A stretch of 64,000 nt of DNA, taken from Macrothele yani. Taxonomy: Eukaryota; Arthropoda; Arachnida; Araneae; Macrothelidae. The stretch's first letter is position 1; each line of letters begins with the position of its first letter. The translations under genes were made by a program, and so were the position numbers. The stretch lies in assembly GCA_039090855.1 (NCBI GenBank), contig CM077025.1:100978489-101042488 (forward strand), written 5' to 3'. Below are positions 36,701 to 48,700 of the stretch, piece after piece. The notes below the pieces were generated by a model. That model did no database searches. It saw only the letters and a list, made by a program, of their open reading frames with translations, and was not told the origin of the DNA.

Positions 36701-39700
36701 AAGCAATGAATGTTGCATGCCACAATAAAGGGAAACTTTGACAAGAAATATATTGAATCTACTACTCTGATTATTGTGATCACCAGTGAAAACTTCAAAC
36801 TCTTTGATCGACATCCCACATGCACACAAACACTAATGCTGTTAACCAACAGTGGAAAGCAATTCAACCATACAACATACCACAGGAATTCACACTCATT
36901 TTCTGTTTACTTTTTGTTTAATATAAAATTTCAACAAGTGGCACACTACTAGCCTCAGCATTAGCAACATAATAAGAACTATGATGTGCATAGAAATACA
37001 ACACCTTATTCATTAAAAAGAATGATGTTTCAGAATAAGAATATGTGAACACATATTATTAAAAACTACAAAAATGGGTAGAATTAACTGCAAAAGGAGT
37101 AGGAAAATAGTGTTTGCTTATTTACTTACTTGTACATAGTTGGACAGATGCGAATAGCTAAATTATAGGCATTAACAGCAGAATGAAAGTCACCCCGACT
37201 ATAGAAAGTGCTAAAAAACAGAAAATTTATCAGCATTACAAACTTCACCAATAATTTCTGGATTATCAGACTCGGAGGAAAAATTATAAAAATTCAAAAA
37301 CACAGTCACAATTACAACACAGTACGATTCAACATGCATCTCTCACTACAAAGATAACAGGGGTTAGAAATAAAATATGATAAAAAGTCAAATATCAAGG
37401 CAATACTTCAGACTAGAAAACATGATTTTATTACTTTTTATTTTTAGTATCAGTTGTTATTATCTAAATGCTTTCATAGTTGATAAGCTTTGAGAGTGCT
37501 TATACTTTCAACCAATTCAAATGATCTTGTAGATACTCTTATTCAAATTAGTCACTGTTTCTGTTTGTGTATGTGCTGAGTCACATATCACTATGAGCTT
37601 GGTATACTTGAAACAATGTATGGCCCTGCATACACTGAAGAGCCAAAACATTATGACCAACTGCCTAATATGATGTTGTTCCTCTACATGCTGCCAAAAC
37701 AACTCTTACTGGCAAGGCATAGTTGCTGCAAGATTTCTAAAGATGTCTTGTGGTATCTGGTACTAACATGTAAGTTACATGGTTGAGTCACCACAGATCA
37801 GATTTGCTGTTCCAATACAAACTAAAGGTGATCGATAGGGTTGATGTCTGGGGAATTTGAAGGCCAGGACAATATTTGGAAGACTTCCTCATGTTCTGCG
37901 AACCTTTAACAATCCAGGCAGTGTGGTGTGGTGCATTATCCCAATGAAAGACTAAAGGGAAATACTGTTGAATACTACTAAAGGGGAATACTGTTGCCAT
38001 GAAAGGATTACCTGGTCTGCAGTGATGTTTACGTAGGTGGCAGATGTCATAGTTTCTTGCATGAATGACTGGACCCAGAGTTTCCCCTGGAGTAAAACAG
38101 TAGCCAAAGCCTTCCTCCACTGGCTTCTTTTCATTCCATGGTGAATGTTGGTGCCAACACTTCCCCAGGCAAATGGCATACACATACCTGGCCATCCACA
38201 TGGTGCAATGAGATTCATTGAACCAGGCGACCTTCTTCCAATCATTCTAAGTCCAGTTTTTATTCTCGTGTATGCTTTCAATGGTGAACTGAGGTTAGAA
38301 TGGACACTCCGAGCAGCCTGCAGGTATGCCGTCCCACTTTCACAATGGTTCAATGTACTGAACCATGATGAGTGTTGTGACACTATACTCCCCTCAGCAG
38401 CATACAAATTACTGTCAAGTTATGCCACAGTATCCCTTCTGTCAGCTTGTACCATATGGGACAGACTCTGCTTCCCTCTAGCACTGATGAGCCATGGTCA
38501 GCCCACACCTTGTTTTCCCCTCATAAGACCACTTCTTGAAGTTACTAACCATGAGCTCCCAAGTCTTGCCATCTTGGAAATGCTCTGATCTAGTCGTCTG
38601 GCCATTACAATTTGGCATTTGTAAAATTTGCTTAAGTCTGCTGCTTTCCCATCTGAAGAACAAGAATAACACTGATTAACAGAGCTGAGTATCAGGTGTT
38701 ATTTATACCATTTCATTTCCTTCAGACATGCTGTCATTTACCTGCAGTTGCTTCGATTTGCAAAAAAAGATGCACTGGTCATAATATTTTGGTTTGGCTC
38801 TTTGGTGTACATGACACTTGTATTTACACACAAGATTACCCTTCCCAATCAAAATATAAATAAAAAGTGAATACAGTATATTTTTAATCAAAGTATATTA
38901 TACTATATGAAAGATACTTTTTTGCTCCTATCTCCTTCATAATAACTTTATCTTCTGAAAAAAGGAGAGGTAAAACGCTCAATGATTGTAAGGGATGTAG
39001 TATCGCGAGTGAATGGCAACACTGTCTCTGCACATCATTCTAACGAAGGGTAGGGATTCTACCTGAAAATCTGACACTTCAAACTCTTTTTATTCCTAGT
39101 AATCCCCATAAAGAATTGTTTGCTTCAAATGATTTCAATGAAAGGAATAGCCATGGCTTCATTTATTTCATTGGTTTCTCCTCCGTGCCCCATTGAATGC
39201 TTCCCCACACACTGACACTCCAGGAAGTGGAACAACGTGTCATTCTCCGGCACAGATTGATGTCAAATCCACAGGTATATAGGTTTTGATGCCATATTGT
39301 CACAGGCAATGAAAAGTGGATATTCCTACATGATCAGTCTGAAATACAAGCCAAGGTCAGGATGTGCAATGATTAGAAACACTGCCACCCTGGTTAAAGC
39401 TGTGACAGTGAACCAGTGGCAGCTTTTCAGGTGAAGTAGGTGAAGTGCCTCTTCACCTATTTCATTTGAAATAAGGTTTTATTTAAAAATTTCGTATGGT
39501 ATATTCGTTTTTTGCCTTTATTGAGTGCCAAAATACCCAAAGATTTTATTAGATATCAATTCACATAACGCGTTCAATACAGAAAACAAGTCCTTATACG
39601 CAAAACAGTTCAAGTGAAGAGCTGAAATGATAATGCTTAGAAGTCTGCAGTTTTCGTCCGAGTTGCCATGGTAAGTAAGTGTGACGTCACCCTCCCCTAT

Positions 39701-42700
39701 CTGCCGGGCAAGTGAAGTGTTTCAGCTTGAGACGCCAAGGCTCTGCAACTGCAGTCGTGACCTTCTGAAGAGATCGCAGTGGAACGGGACGGATTGCCAA
39801 GGGTTCGGTGTTTTGGTACATACTTTCCGAAAGAGATTTGTTTTGTCGTGTTTTGTGATTGTTTTTTTAAAAACTTCATTAGTTACTTTAGTTTCGTGTA
39901 CAGTTTAACTGATAGTGATAGTTTAATTTTCAGTATGTATCCTGTGAACGACATTGTCTGTAATTTATTGCAAACTCCGTTCAATCGGTAGAAAGATGGA
40001 AATAAAAGAGGCATTTTACTTTAAGGACGACCGACGGATTCACTGACAATTGTTGCCAAGAAAGAAATCAAGAAGAGCGGTAAATCTTACAATATTAATT
40101 TAAAACATTGTTGGCTTACTGAATATAACTGGCTTTGTAGCCCTTCGGTGTTACAAAAATTATTTTGCTGGCCTTGCTTATTTTTTAGTAATAAAATTCG
40201 GGGTGGAATAAAAACAATTTTCAGATTTCTTAAATATAAAACGGTCACTTCACAAACGTGGTGATTCTAGCGAACACCTGAAATGCGAATTAATGCTAAA
40301 TAATTTTGAAAAGAATCAGAACACCATTGCCGATGCCCCGAGGGAGAATGCTAGGCTTTTGAAAATGCATTTCAACCAAAGCGTTTGTTTAAATAGACTT
40401 TTCCTGCAGACAATGATTGACACAGTACTGTATTTGAGTAAACAAGAACTAGCATTCCGTGACCATGACGAAGGCACTGGCTCGATGAATCGTAGAAATT
40501 CAAGGAACTGCTTTCACTATTGATATCAAGAACTTTAAAAATTCAAAATCAATACGAAATGATAAAAAAGTCTTCACAGGTGACTCCAAAACTATTCAAA
40601 ACGAATTAATTGAATGTATTTCTGAATAAATAAACGATCACGTCAAAAATGAAATAAATGAAGTTCAATGCTTTTCTATTCAAGTAAATGGGGAGACATA
40701 ACCAGACTTCCGAGTGCTCTTTAATAATAAGATCTGTTGATTCGGAAGGTGTATTGGTTGAGCGATTTTTGGGTTTTCATGATGTGAGTGAAGATAGAAC
40801 GTCAGAAGCTTTATACAAAATGCTAGACAAAATTTTGGAACAGTTTGATTGTCAACACAAGTCAATAGGACAATGTTACGATGGGGCAAGCGTAATGTCT
40901 GGACACTTGACTGGGTTCCAGAAAAAAATGAAACATAAAGCTTCTCAAGCTGTTTTTGTTATTGCTTAGTACATCATTTGAACCTTGTATTACAACATAG
41001 GTTTTCTAAAATTTCTAAGTGTCGAATATTTTTTGCAAGCCTCAGTGTAATTCCTTTGCTTTTTCACCACTCAGCGAAGCAATCGCTTTGCTGAGTGGTG
41101 AAAAAACAATGCACTCACATCAACAACCGCAAGATGCATGCCAACCATAACAGAAACTCAATGGTCCTCCACTTCGAAGTTAGCAAGTGTAATAGTTGAA
41201 GATTGGGATAAATTGAAGGAAGTATTCGAATTTCTCACAAATAGTGACCAATTAGACAAAAAATCAATTCAACTTGCCCAAGGGTTTTTAAATGATATGA
41301 ACACTTTTGAATTTACATTTTTGGCAATAGTATTTAATGAAATATTTGGCTTCACCGATCTATTATTCGAAATTTTGCAGAAAAAATCACTAGACATAAA
41401 CTACTGTGTTACTCAAATTAAAAAAAAACTTATGAAATTTTGAGCCATAAAAGGAACGATGAGGTATTTGAAACACTGTTTGGAAAAGCTAGCAAAATCA
41501 CAGAAATAAGCAGATTTAAACGGGAATATGCTGCTCTTACACAAGAAACATTTTTTCAAAATTATAAACAATTGTATTTTGAAATTTTGTACCACATTCT
41601 TATGGAAATGGATATAAGATTTCAAGACTGTGAGAAACTTAAACTTCAATTTGCCTGTCTTGCTGACACAACCAAATTCGACCAATTTAATTCATGCTTT
41701 CTCTCTCACGCTTTTGAAAATCTACAACATTTTTAAGGAAAAATATTTACTAAACACTAACACCTTAAAAATGAACCGAGTCTTGTATATGCTGATGAAA
41801 AATTAAGGAATATATCGAATCATTAACTTCTTCGAGTGCTTCATGGAGATAAAGACATTTTTAGAGAAGCTTATATATTGGTTTCCCTGATTTTAACAAT
41901 TGCATCTGTAAGTGTTTCAGTGGAAAGAAGTTTTTCTTGCCTTAAAACAATATAAACTTACTCAAGAAACACTATTTCTCCAGATAAACTTACTTCTTTG
42001 GCAAATATTTCTATTCAGAAAGACATTTTCTTGATGTCACAAAGAAACAGCCATTTTATGACGACATAATCGACAAATTTCCAGCTTTAAAGGGAAGAAG
42101 AATTGATCTAATATATAAAAAATAGGTGTTCTCATTAACTGATTTTCATTGAAGACAGTAGATATCTTTTCATATTGCTCTTGTAGCTCTTCACCTATTT
42201 TTGTACACAACAATTAGCAGCTGAGGTCGGTTCACTCCCAGTCTACTATCCTTCATCACCTGCACCAGCTTGGTTTCTTCTCCAGGTTCCATCAAATGGT
42301 CCCCAAGCATTGACACCTCAGCAGGCAAAACAACGTGTTGCTCTCTGTTGGAGATTGCTGTCAAATCCACAGTATGATAGGTTAGAAAACAAGGTTAAAA
42401 AAATTTTCCCTAAAATAGTTCAAAGAGAAGAAGATATTTTTAAAATGCAATGAGTAGTCTATGAAGTAAAATGTAGTTGTGGACTATCTTACATAGGTGA
42501 AATAGGTCACAGACTAGAAACTCGTATAGCAGAGCATAAAGCAGCTATAAAAAATTGCCCCAACAAGACTGGATTAGATAGGCATGTTAGAGAAACTAGT
42601 CACAGCATGGATTGGAATTCCCTTAAAGTCATCAGTTTCCAAAGCAATTTTCAAAAAAGAAAGCTGAAAGAAGGAATAGAAATTGAGAAAAATCAAAATT

Positions 42701-45700
42701 CCATCATCAATGACTGCAAAGGATTTTCCCTGCCTAACATCTGGCAGGAAAGAAATACGGGATTACGCCATATAATACAAATTTTGAAGATGACAATCTG
42801 TTTTTTGGAGTAAATATGACAAGGATGGTAAGTCAGACAATATCCGAAAACTTGAAAATTTTCATCGTCCTGGAGCGGGACTCGAACCCGCGTCTCCCAG
42901 AAAACGCCCGGGTATGCTAACCACTAAAAAAAAAAAAAGTTTTCGGATATTGTCTGACTTACCATCCTTGTCATATTTACGCCAAAAATCGGATTGTCAT
43001 CTTCAAAATTTGTATTATATGGCGTAATCCCGTATTTCTTTCATGATTTATCTGCTTCTCCGGGCAAACACGGGATAAGATTCTTAACCTCCAGATTCGC
43101 TAAACATGAACGCCGGTTGCTTTGACTAGTGAATCCCTGTGATGGTTAAATTCAAATTGATCAGAAACTTGCGACTTGGTCGTTCTGGGTGGTGTAGTGG
43201 TTAGCATACCCGGGCATTTTCTGGGAGACCCGGGTTTGAGTCCTGCTCCAGGACGATGAAAATTTTCAAGTTTTCGGATATTGTCTGACTTACCATCCTT
43301 GTCATATTTACGCCAAAACTCGGATTGTCATCTTCAAAATCTGGAAAGATTTGTTGAAAAATAGCCTAAACCGTCAAGGTTAACCGTAACCGCGATAGTG
43401 ACAGGAATAAGTGACAACAAAAAGACAGCCTGAAGAAGAAGAGTTTTCTCTGAAAATTTGCAATTAAATGAAAAAATTTCCTAGTAAAATTCCCATAATA
43501 GTTGTTTTAGATTAGTAATTGAATTGAGAAACTAGGAAGCCATTTCTCAACATGAGCTTTATTCAAAGAAGTATGATAGGTTTCGGCGGTTTATCGTCAC
43601 AGGTAATGAAAAGTAGATATTCCTCTGTTATCCTACCACTGGGAATCAGCAGCTTAGGTAATGCCAAGAAGAACAGCCATTGGTGCAAAGAGGATAGTTC
43701 AAGGTGAAGGTCACACTGTGCATTTGGTGGAATTGTGAGGCATCTATGCACTGGGGACTTGTGCTAGATAGTCAGGTTGTGGATGGCAACTTCTATGCAG
43801 AACAACTGCAGTGGATCCATAAAAATGCTCTGAGCCAATGCTACCCAGCGCTTATCAATAGGAAGTGGGCCTTGCTGCATCATAAGTGAGTAGTGCTCCA
43901 AGTCCCACCTCTAGAGCAGTCCACTACAAAAGAAGTTGAGATTCTACCCCATCCTCCATTACAGACTGGACTTTGCCCCATTTAACTAGCACCTGTTTTA
44001 CTATATTAAGAATGACTCAAGTGTGGGATATGGTGGACCTACCACACTTGAGAAGGACGGTCCACCACGGAATCGACCTGGACTTTCTAAACGGCGTATG
44101 AGAAAGCGATCTCGGCTGAGTGAATGTAAGATTGGTGTATGGAATACTAGAGGTATAAATGGCAAGGTGAGTGAGGTGATTGAGGAGATGAATAAGTATG
44201 GACTGGATGTGCTGAGTGTAAGTGAAACCAAAAAGAAGGAAATTGGGGTAGAAGAAGTGAAAGGCACGGTGAGTGTGTGGTCTGGAGTATTGGATAATAT
44301 GAGAGGACAGGCTGGTGTAGGAGTGATTTTAAGTGAAAAGATGAAGAACAACTTGATTCACTATAGTTGCATAAGTGAGAGAATTCTCTGGATTCGTTTG
44401 AAAGTGAAACTTCAGAGAATTGTAATTGTTGTAGTGTATGCTCCTTGTGACTCGGAACCTTCTGATAAGAAGGAAGATTTCTGGAATGAGCTAAAAGCTG
44501 TTTTGAGCCAGTTTGGTGCTAAAGAAAAAGTTATAATAGCAGGGGATTTCAATGCTAGAGTAGGTGTGCAGAATGCAATTTCTGACAATGTTCTGGGTAA
44601 GTTTAATGATCCTTGTGTGAATGATAATGGTGAAAGATTAATTGAACTCTGCATTGAGAATGATTTGTGTGTATCTAATACATTTTTCAACCACAAGTAT
44701 ATACACACATATACTTGGGAAAATCGTACTCTTGGTCAAAAGAGTGCGATAGATTTTGTTGTTTACGATCAGCGTTTGAAACACTTAGTTGTTGACACCC
44801 GTGTGATGAGAGGTGCGGATGTTGGTTCTGATCATTACTTGGTAGTGTCACGAGTGAAACTTAATGTTGGTTGGAGGAAAAGGAATAGGAAGAGACCCAG
44901 GATAGAAAGAGCAAAGGTTGATAGGCTCCTTGAAGATCATCAGCGGTATTCTGACTTACTCAGAGAACGACTGAAGGATCTGAAATCTTGTGAGAGGGAT
45001 GTAGAAAAGAAGTGGGAATGTTTTAAGAACTGTGTTGTTACTGCTGCTAAAGAGGTCTGTGGCACCACGATAGTGGGTAACAATAGAGGTGATGCTTGGT
45101 GGAATAGTGAGATTGATGAGGCAGTAAAGAAAAAGAAGGAAGCCTATTTGGGGATGTTGCAAGGTAGAGTCTCTGTGGATGAATATCGCTGTAAGAAGCG
45201 TGAAGCTGCTAAACTGGTTCGCCACAGTAAGGCAAAAGATAGGAAAGAGAAAGTGGAAAGGCATGAACTGGCTTTTTGGAAAGATAGAAAGTCCTTCTGG
45301 AAGTACATGAGACTCAGGAAAAATAGGGGAAACAAAGTTGTAAGTTGTGTGAAGAATGAGATTGGGGAAATGATATGGGAGCCCAATGAGTTAAGGGACA
45401 GATGGGGCAAATACTTCTGTGAGTTATTAGATCAGGAGAGCAAAAATGATTCTGAGATAGATGCAGATGATGTCACAATGAGGGATGAAAGCACAGGTGG
45501 GATCTCAAGAGAAGAAGTGTGTAAAGCTCTAAAATATCTTCAGAATGGTAAGGCTCCAGGAGTTGATGGCATAACTGCAGAGATGTTGAAGTATGGTGAT
45601 GACTCTATAATTGACTGGTTAACTGAAATTTGCTTGTTGTGCTGGGAGTTAGGAATGGTCCCTCGGGATTGGAAGGATGCTATTATTGTTCCCTTGTATA

Positions 45701-48700
45701 AGGGAAAAGGTGATCACACTGAATGCAAGAACTATCGTGGTATTAGCCTACTGAGTGTGCCAGGGAAAGTGTTTGGTAAGGTTGTTATTGAAAAAGTACG
45801 AGGTTTTACATCATTGAAAGTGTGGGATGTTCAGAGTGGTTTTATGCCTGGTAAAGGCTGCACTAACCAGATTTTTGCATTACGCATGACGATTGAAAAG
45901 TATCTGGCTGTTGGGAAGAAAGTTTTTACTGCCTTCATAGATTCAGAGAAAGCATACGACCGAGTCAATAGGACACTTTTGTGGAAGGTATTGAATGAAT
46001 ATGGTGTTACTGGGAATCTACTTAACAGTGTAAAAGCCATGTATGCTGGTAGTACAGCTTGTGTACGAGTGAATGGTGTTTTATCAAAATGGTTTTCCAT
46101 TGGTGCAGGAGTTAGACAAGGTTGTGTAATGTCACCATGGCTGTTTAATATATTTATGGATGCATGCATGCGTGAGGCCAAAATAGATAATAGTGGTTTA
46201 TGTCTTGGTGATATCCGTGTGTGCAGATTGCTGTATGCTGATGACACTGTCCTGTTGGCAGAGAGCAAAAGTGAGCTGCAGAGTATGTTGACTCGGATGC
46301 ACGAAGTTTGCATGAAATTCAAACTGAGTATAAATAAGGGAAAAACCAAAGTTATGGTGTTTGAGAGAGGAATGGGTAGCACTGAATGTAATGTAAGTAT
46401 AAATGGCACTGTGATTGACCAGGTGAGTGAGTTTGTGTATTTAGGAAGCATGTTTGACAGAGAGAACAAGTTGGATGGTGAAATCAGTGGGCGAGTGAAT
46501 TCTTCTTTGAAAGTCATAGCTGCTCTGGGAGGTTTTCACAAGAATGATGGGTTCTCTAGAGAGTCCCGCATGGCTGTGTATGAAAGTGTAATTGTTCCTA
46601 CTGTGATGTATGGCAGTGAAACCTGGGTACTGCAGAAGAAACATAGGAGTCGTTTGTGTGCTGGAGAAATGTGTTACTTACGTGGGGTTTGTGGCAAGAC
46701 ACGATCTGATTGTGTGAGGAATGAAGATGTATTGCAGTTGTGTGATGTAAAGCGAAATGTTAGCAAGGTGGAGACCAATATGCTTCGGTGGTTTAGCCAT
46801 GTTGAAAGAATGAGTGATGAGATGCTTACTAAGAAAATCTTTTCAGCCCAAGTGGCAGGAAGGAAAGGCAGAGGAAGGCCAAGGAAGACATCGGTGGATC
46901 ACATTCAGGAGTGTCTGCATGAGAAAAAGATTATGAGTATGAAGTATAAAAGATCTTGTGTACGGCTTGTAATGGATATCAGTGAAGCACGAGTTGTATG
47001 TCAAGATCGCTATAAATGGCGAAGTTTGATACGACAACAATAAGTAAAAATATCTGGAAGTTTGTATTTCTTTTTGGAGCTAACCTCTGAATCTCAGAGA
47101 ACAGCTTAGTGATATGTATGTATGTATGTTTTACTCCATGGTCCATTTTCTACAAGAATGGTACTTTGTAGAATCTGGCATCAGAGAGTTTTTGTCCTCA
47201 AAGCCTCCTGAGTGGTACCACCATGAGATTGTAGTTCTAGTGGAACGCTGGCAAAGAACCGTAGAAAAGAATGGCCTGTACTTTGCAGAATGATATGAGA
47301 ATGTATGGCTTCCTTGTAGTATTAACATTTTAACAAGGGGAATTAAATTTGACTCACCCTGGCTTTATAGTGAACACAACTGCTTCTGCAACCAAGAACA
47401 ACTAGAAATCAAATTTTAAGAAGTCAGAAATACATCTTAGCATTTTGCACTGGAATGCAAAATCAATAAAATATATTGGTGAATTTACAACCTTTGCATG
47501 CCCTGTCCCATATTTTGAACAGCATTTTTCAGCAAAGATTGAAGTTAGCCATTTTTATTTTACACATTTTTTAAAGAATTCTTTTGTAAAATTTACTGGG
47601 ATATTACTTCTTTACACACTGTAACCAGCACACAAAAGAAGCAGGGAAAATATACAAAAATAAATTTATGAAAATAGTTTTCAAGTTTTCAGTAAGTTTA
47701 AAAACACGTTGTTGACTGTGATATTTCAAGCATGAAGTAAGTACATCAACCATGAACTGTATAACATCTAACTCCCACAGGACATACAATGCAATAAATC
47801 ATGAAAGTTTACAGACTGCTACCATTTATCAAAGAGGAATGCAGCCAAGGTATGTTTTCACATTTACTGTATTTCTGATTCCAAGGATGACAAATACTTG
47901 AATTTGTTTTTCAACCATTATGAAAAGCTCTCTTCAGCAAGTCAGTTTTTGATTTATCAGGACATAATTAAAGTCATCATGATTTGAAAAAAGTATTTAG
48001 AGTCAAAACTGTATGGCAAAAAAATAAGCTGCTATATGGATAAATTACAAACTATCAATTTTGATGCACTGAAATCTGAAGAAAAATAATTTATATTTAG
48101 TTAGGAAAAACATAAAAATATTAATTGATAAAAAAAAGTATCAGCTAACATTACTTACTCTCCTTTCTCTTTCAGATAAACAGGATTTCTTTCCTTTTGG
48201 CTGAGCTCTATTGTATCCAGCTCAATACTTTTACGAGCAGCAGCTTGTTTTTCTAACCACTAGGGAATAGCATCAAAATATTAAGTATGCTTCAAAATAA
48301 CTTAAAAGTTAACAATTCATTTGGAATGGAGTTTTTGATTTTTCAGGACATAATTAAAGTAACTATGATTTCAAAAAGTATTTAGAGTCAAAATTATATT
48401 TAAAGCGAAGATTATGTTGTGTAACATCAAATTAGTCAGAGTTTCCTGCCTCATGCAAGACAGAACACACTGCCTGTTGCAAAAGGGGAAGGCATTTGCT
48501 TCAAAAACAACTTTAAGTTTTATTTATTATTTTACCAGCAAAGAGGGTATGTCAATTTATTTTCCAGTGTCATTCTGAATTGATGCCCTTTGGTTTAGGT
48601 AGACATGGTCAACTCCGCTATTCCTTTTCTACTTGAAAATGATAAATGTAAGTTTAGTCTCTCTTCAGCAAGTCAAATCTTAAAACAAATTTCTTTGTTT

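Larger units (their letters stand above)
42384..43569 (+). mobile_element. Penelope-like element fragment inserted in mariner, 13-bp target duplication
   Basis: Flanked by agtatgataggtt at 42371-42383 and 43570-43582. The plus strand encodes a GIY-YIG nuclease: [20 protein letters not shown] then [32 protein letters not shown] and [18 protein letters not shown]. 5' truncated, no RT. A degraded hammerhead-like core lies near the 3' end. SINE sequences and an inverted duplication sit between the ORF and the 3' end. Confidence 0.9.
42240..47362 (+). mobile_element. mariner transposon broken by two later insertions
   Basis: Segments that read on in order: 42270-42370 [20 protein letters not shown]; 43582-44014 [44 protein letters not shown], then VEILPHPP...DFAPFN; 47132-47280 [20 protein letters not shown] and [17 protein letters not shown] with stop. 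The far end, inverted, reads ccagggtgagtcaaatttaa, a mariner-type end. Breaks at 42384-43569 and about 44015-47128 are other elements. 5' end not found. Confidence 0.88.

Noticed and set aside
39406..42231. 8-bp target duplication for the large hAT
   Set aside because: The bases outside the proposed ends (cagtgaac and aggtcggt) do not match; the flanks appear rearranged, with mariner copies on both sides.
42860..42930. Possible functional tRNA gene
   Set aside because: Truncated head, no proper anticodon loop, and the body is shared with a second copy; a SINE explains it.
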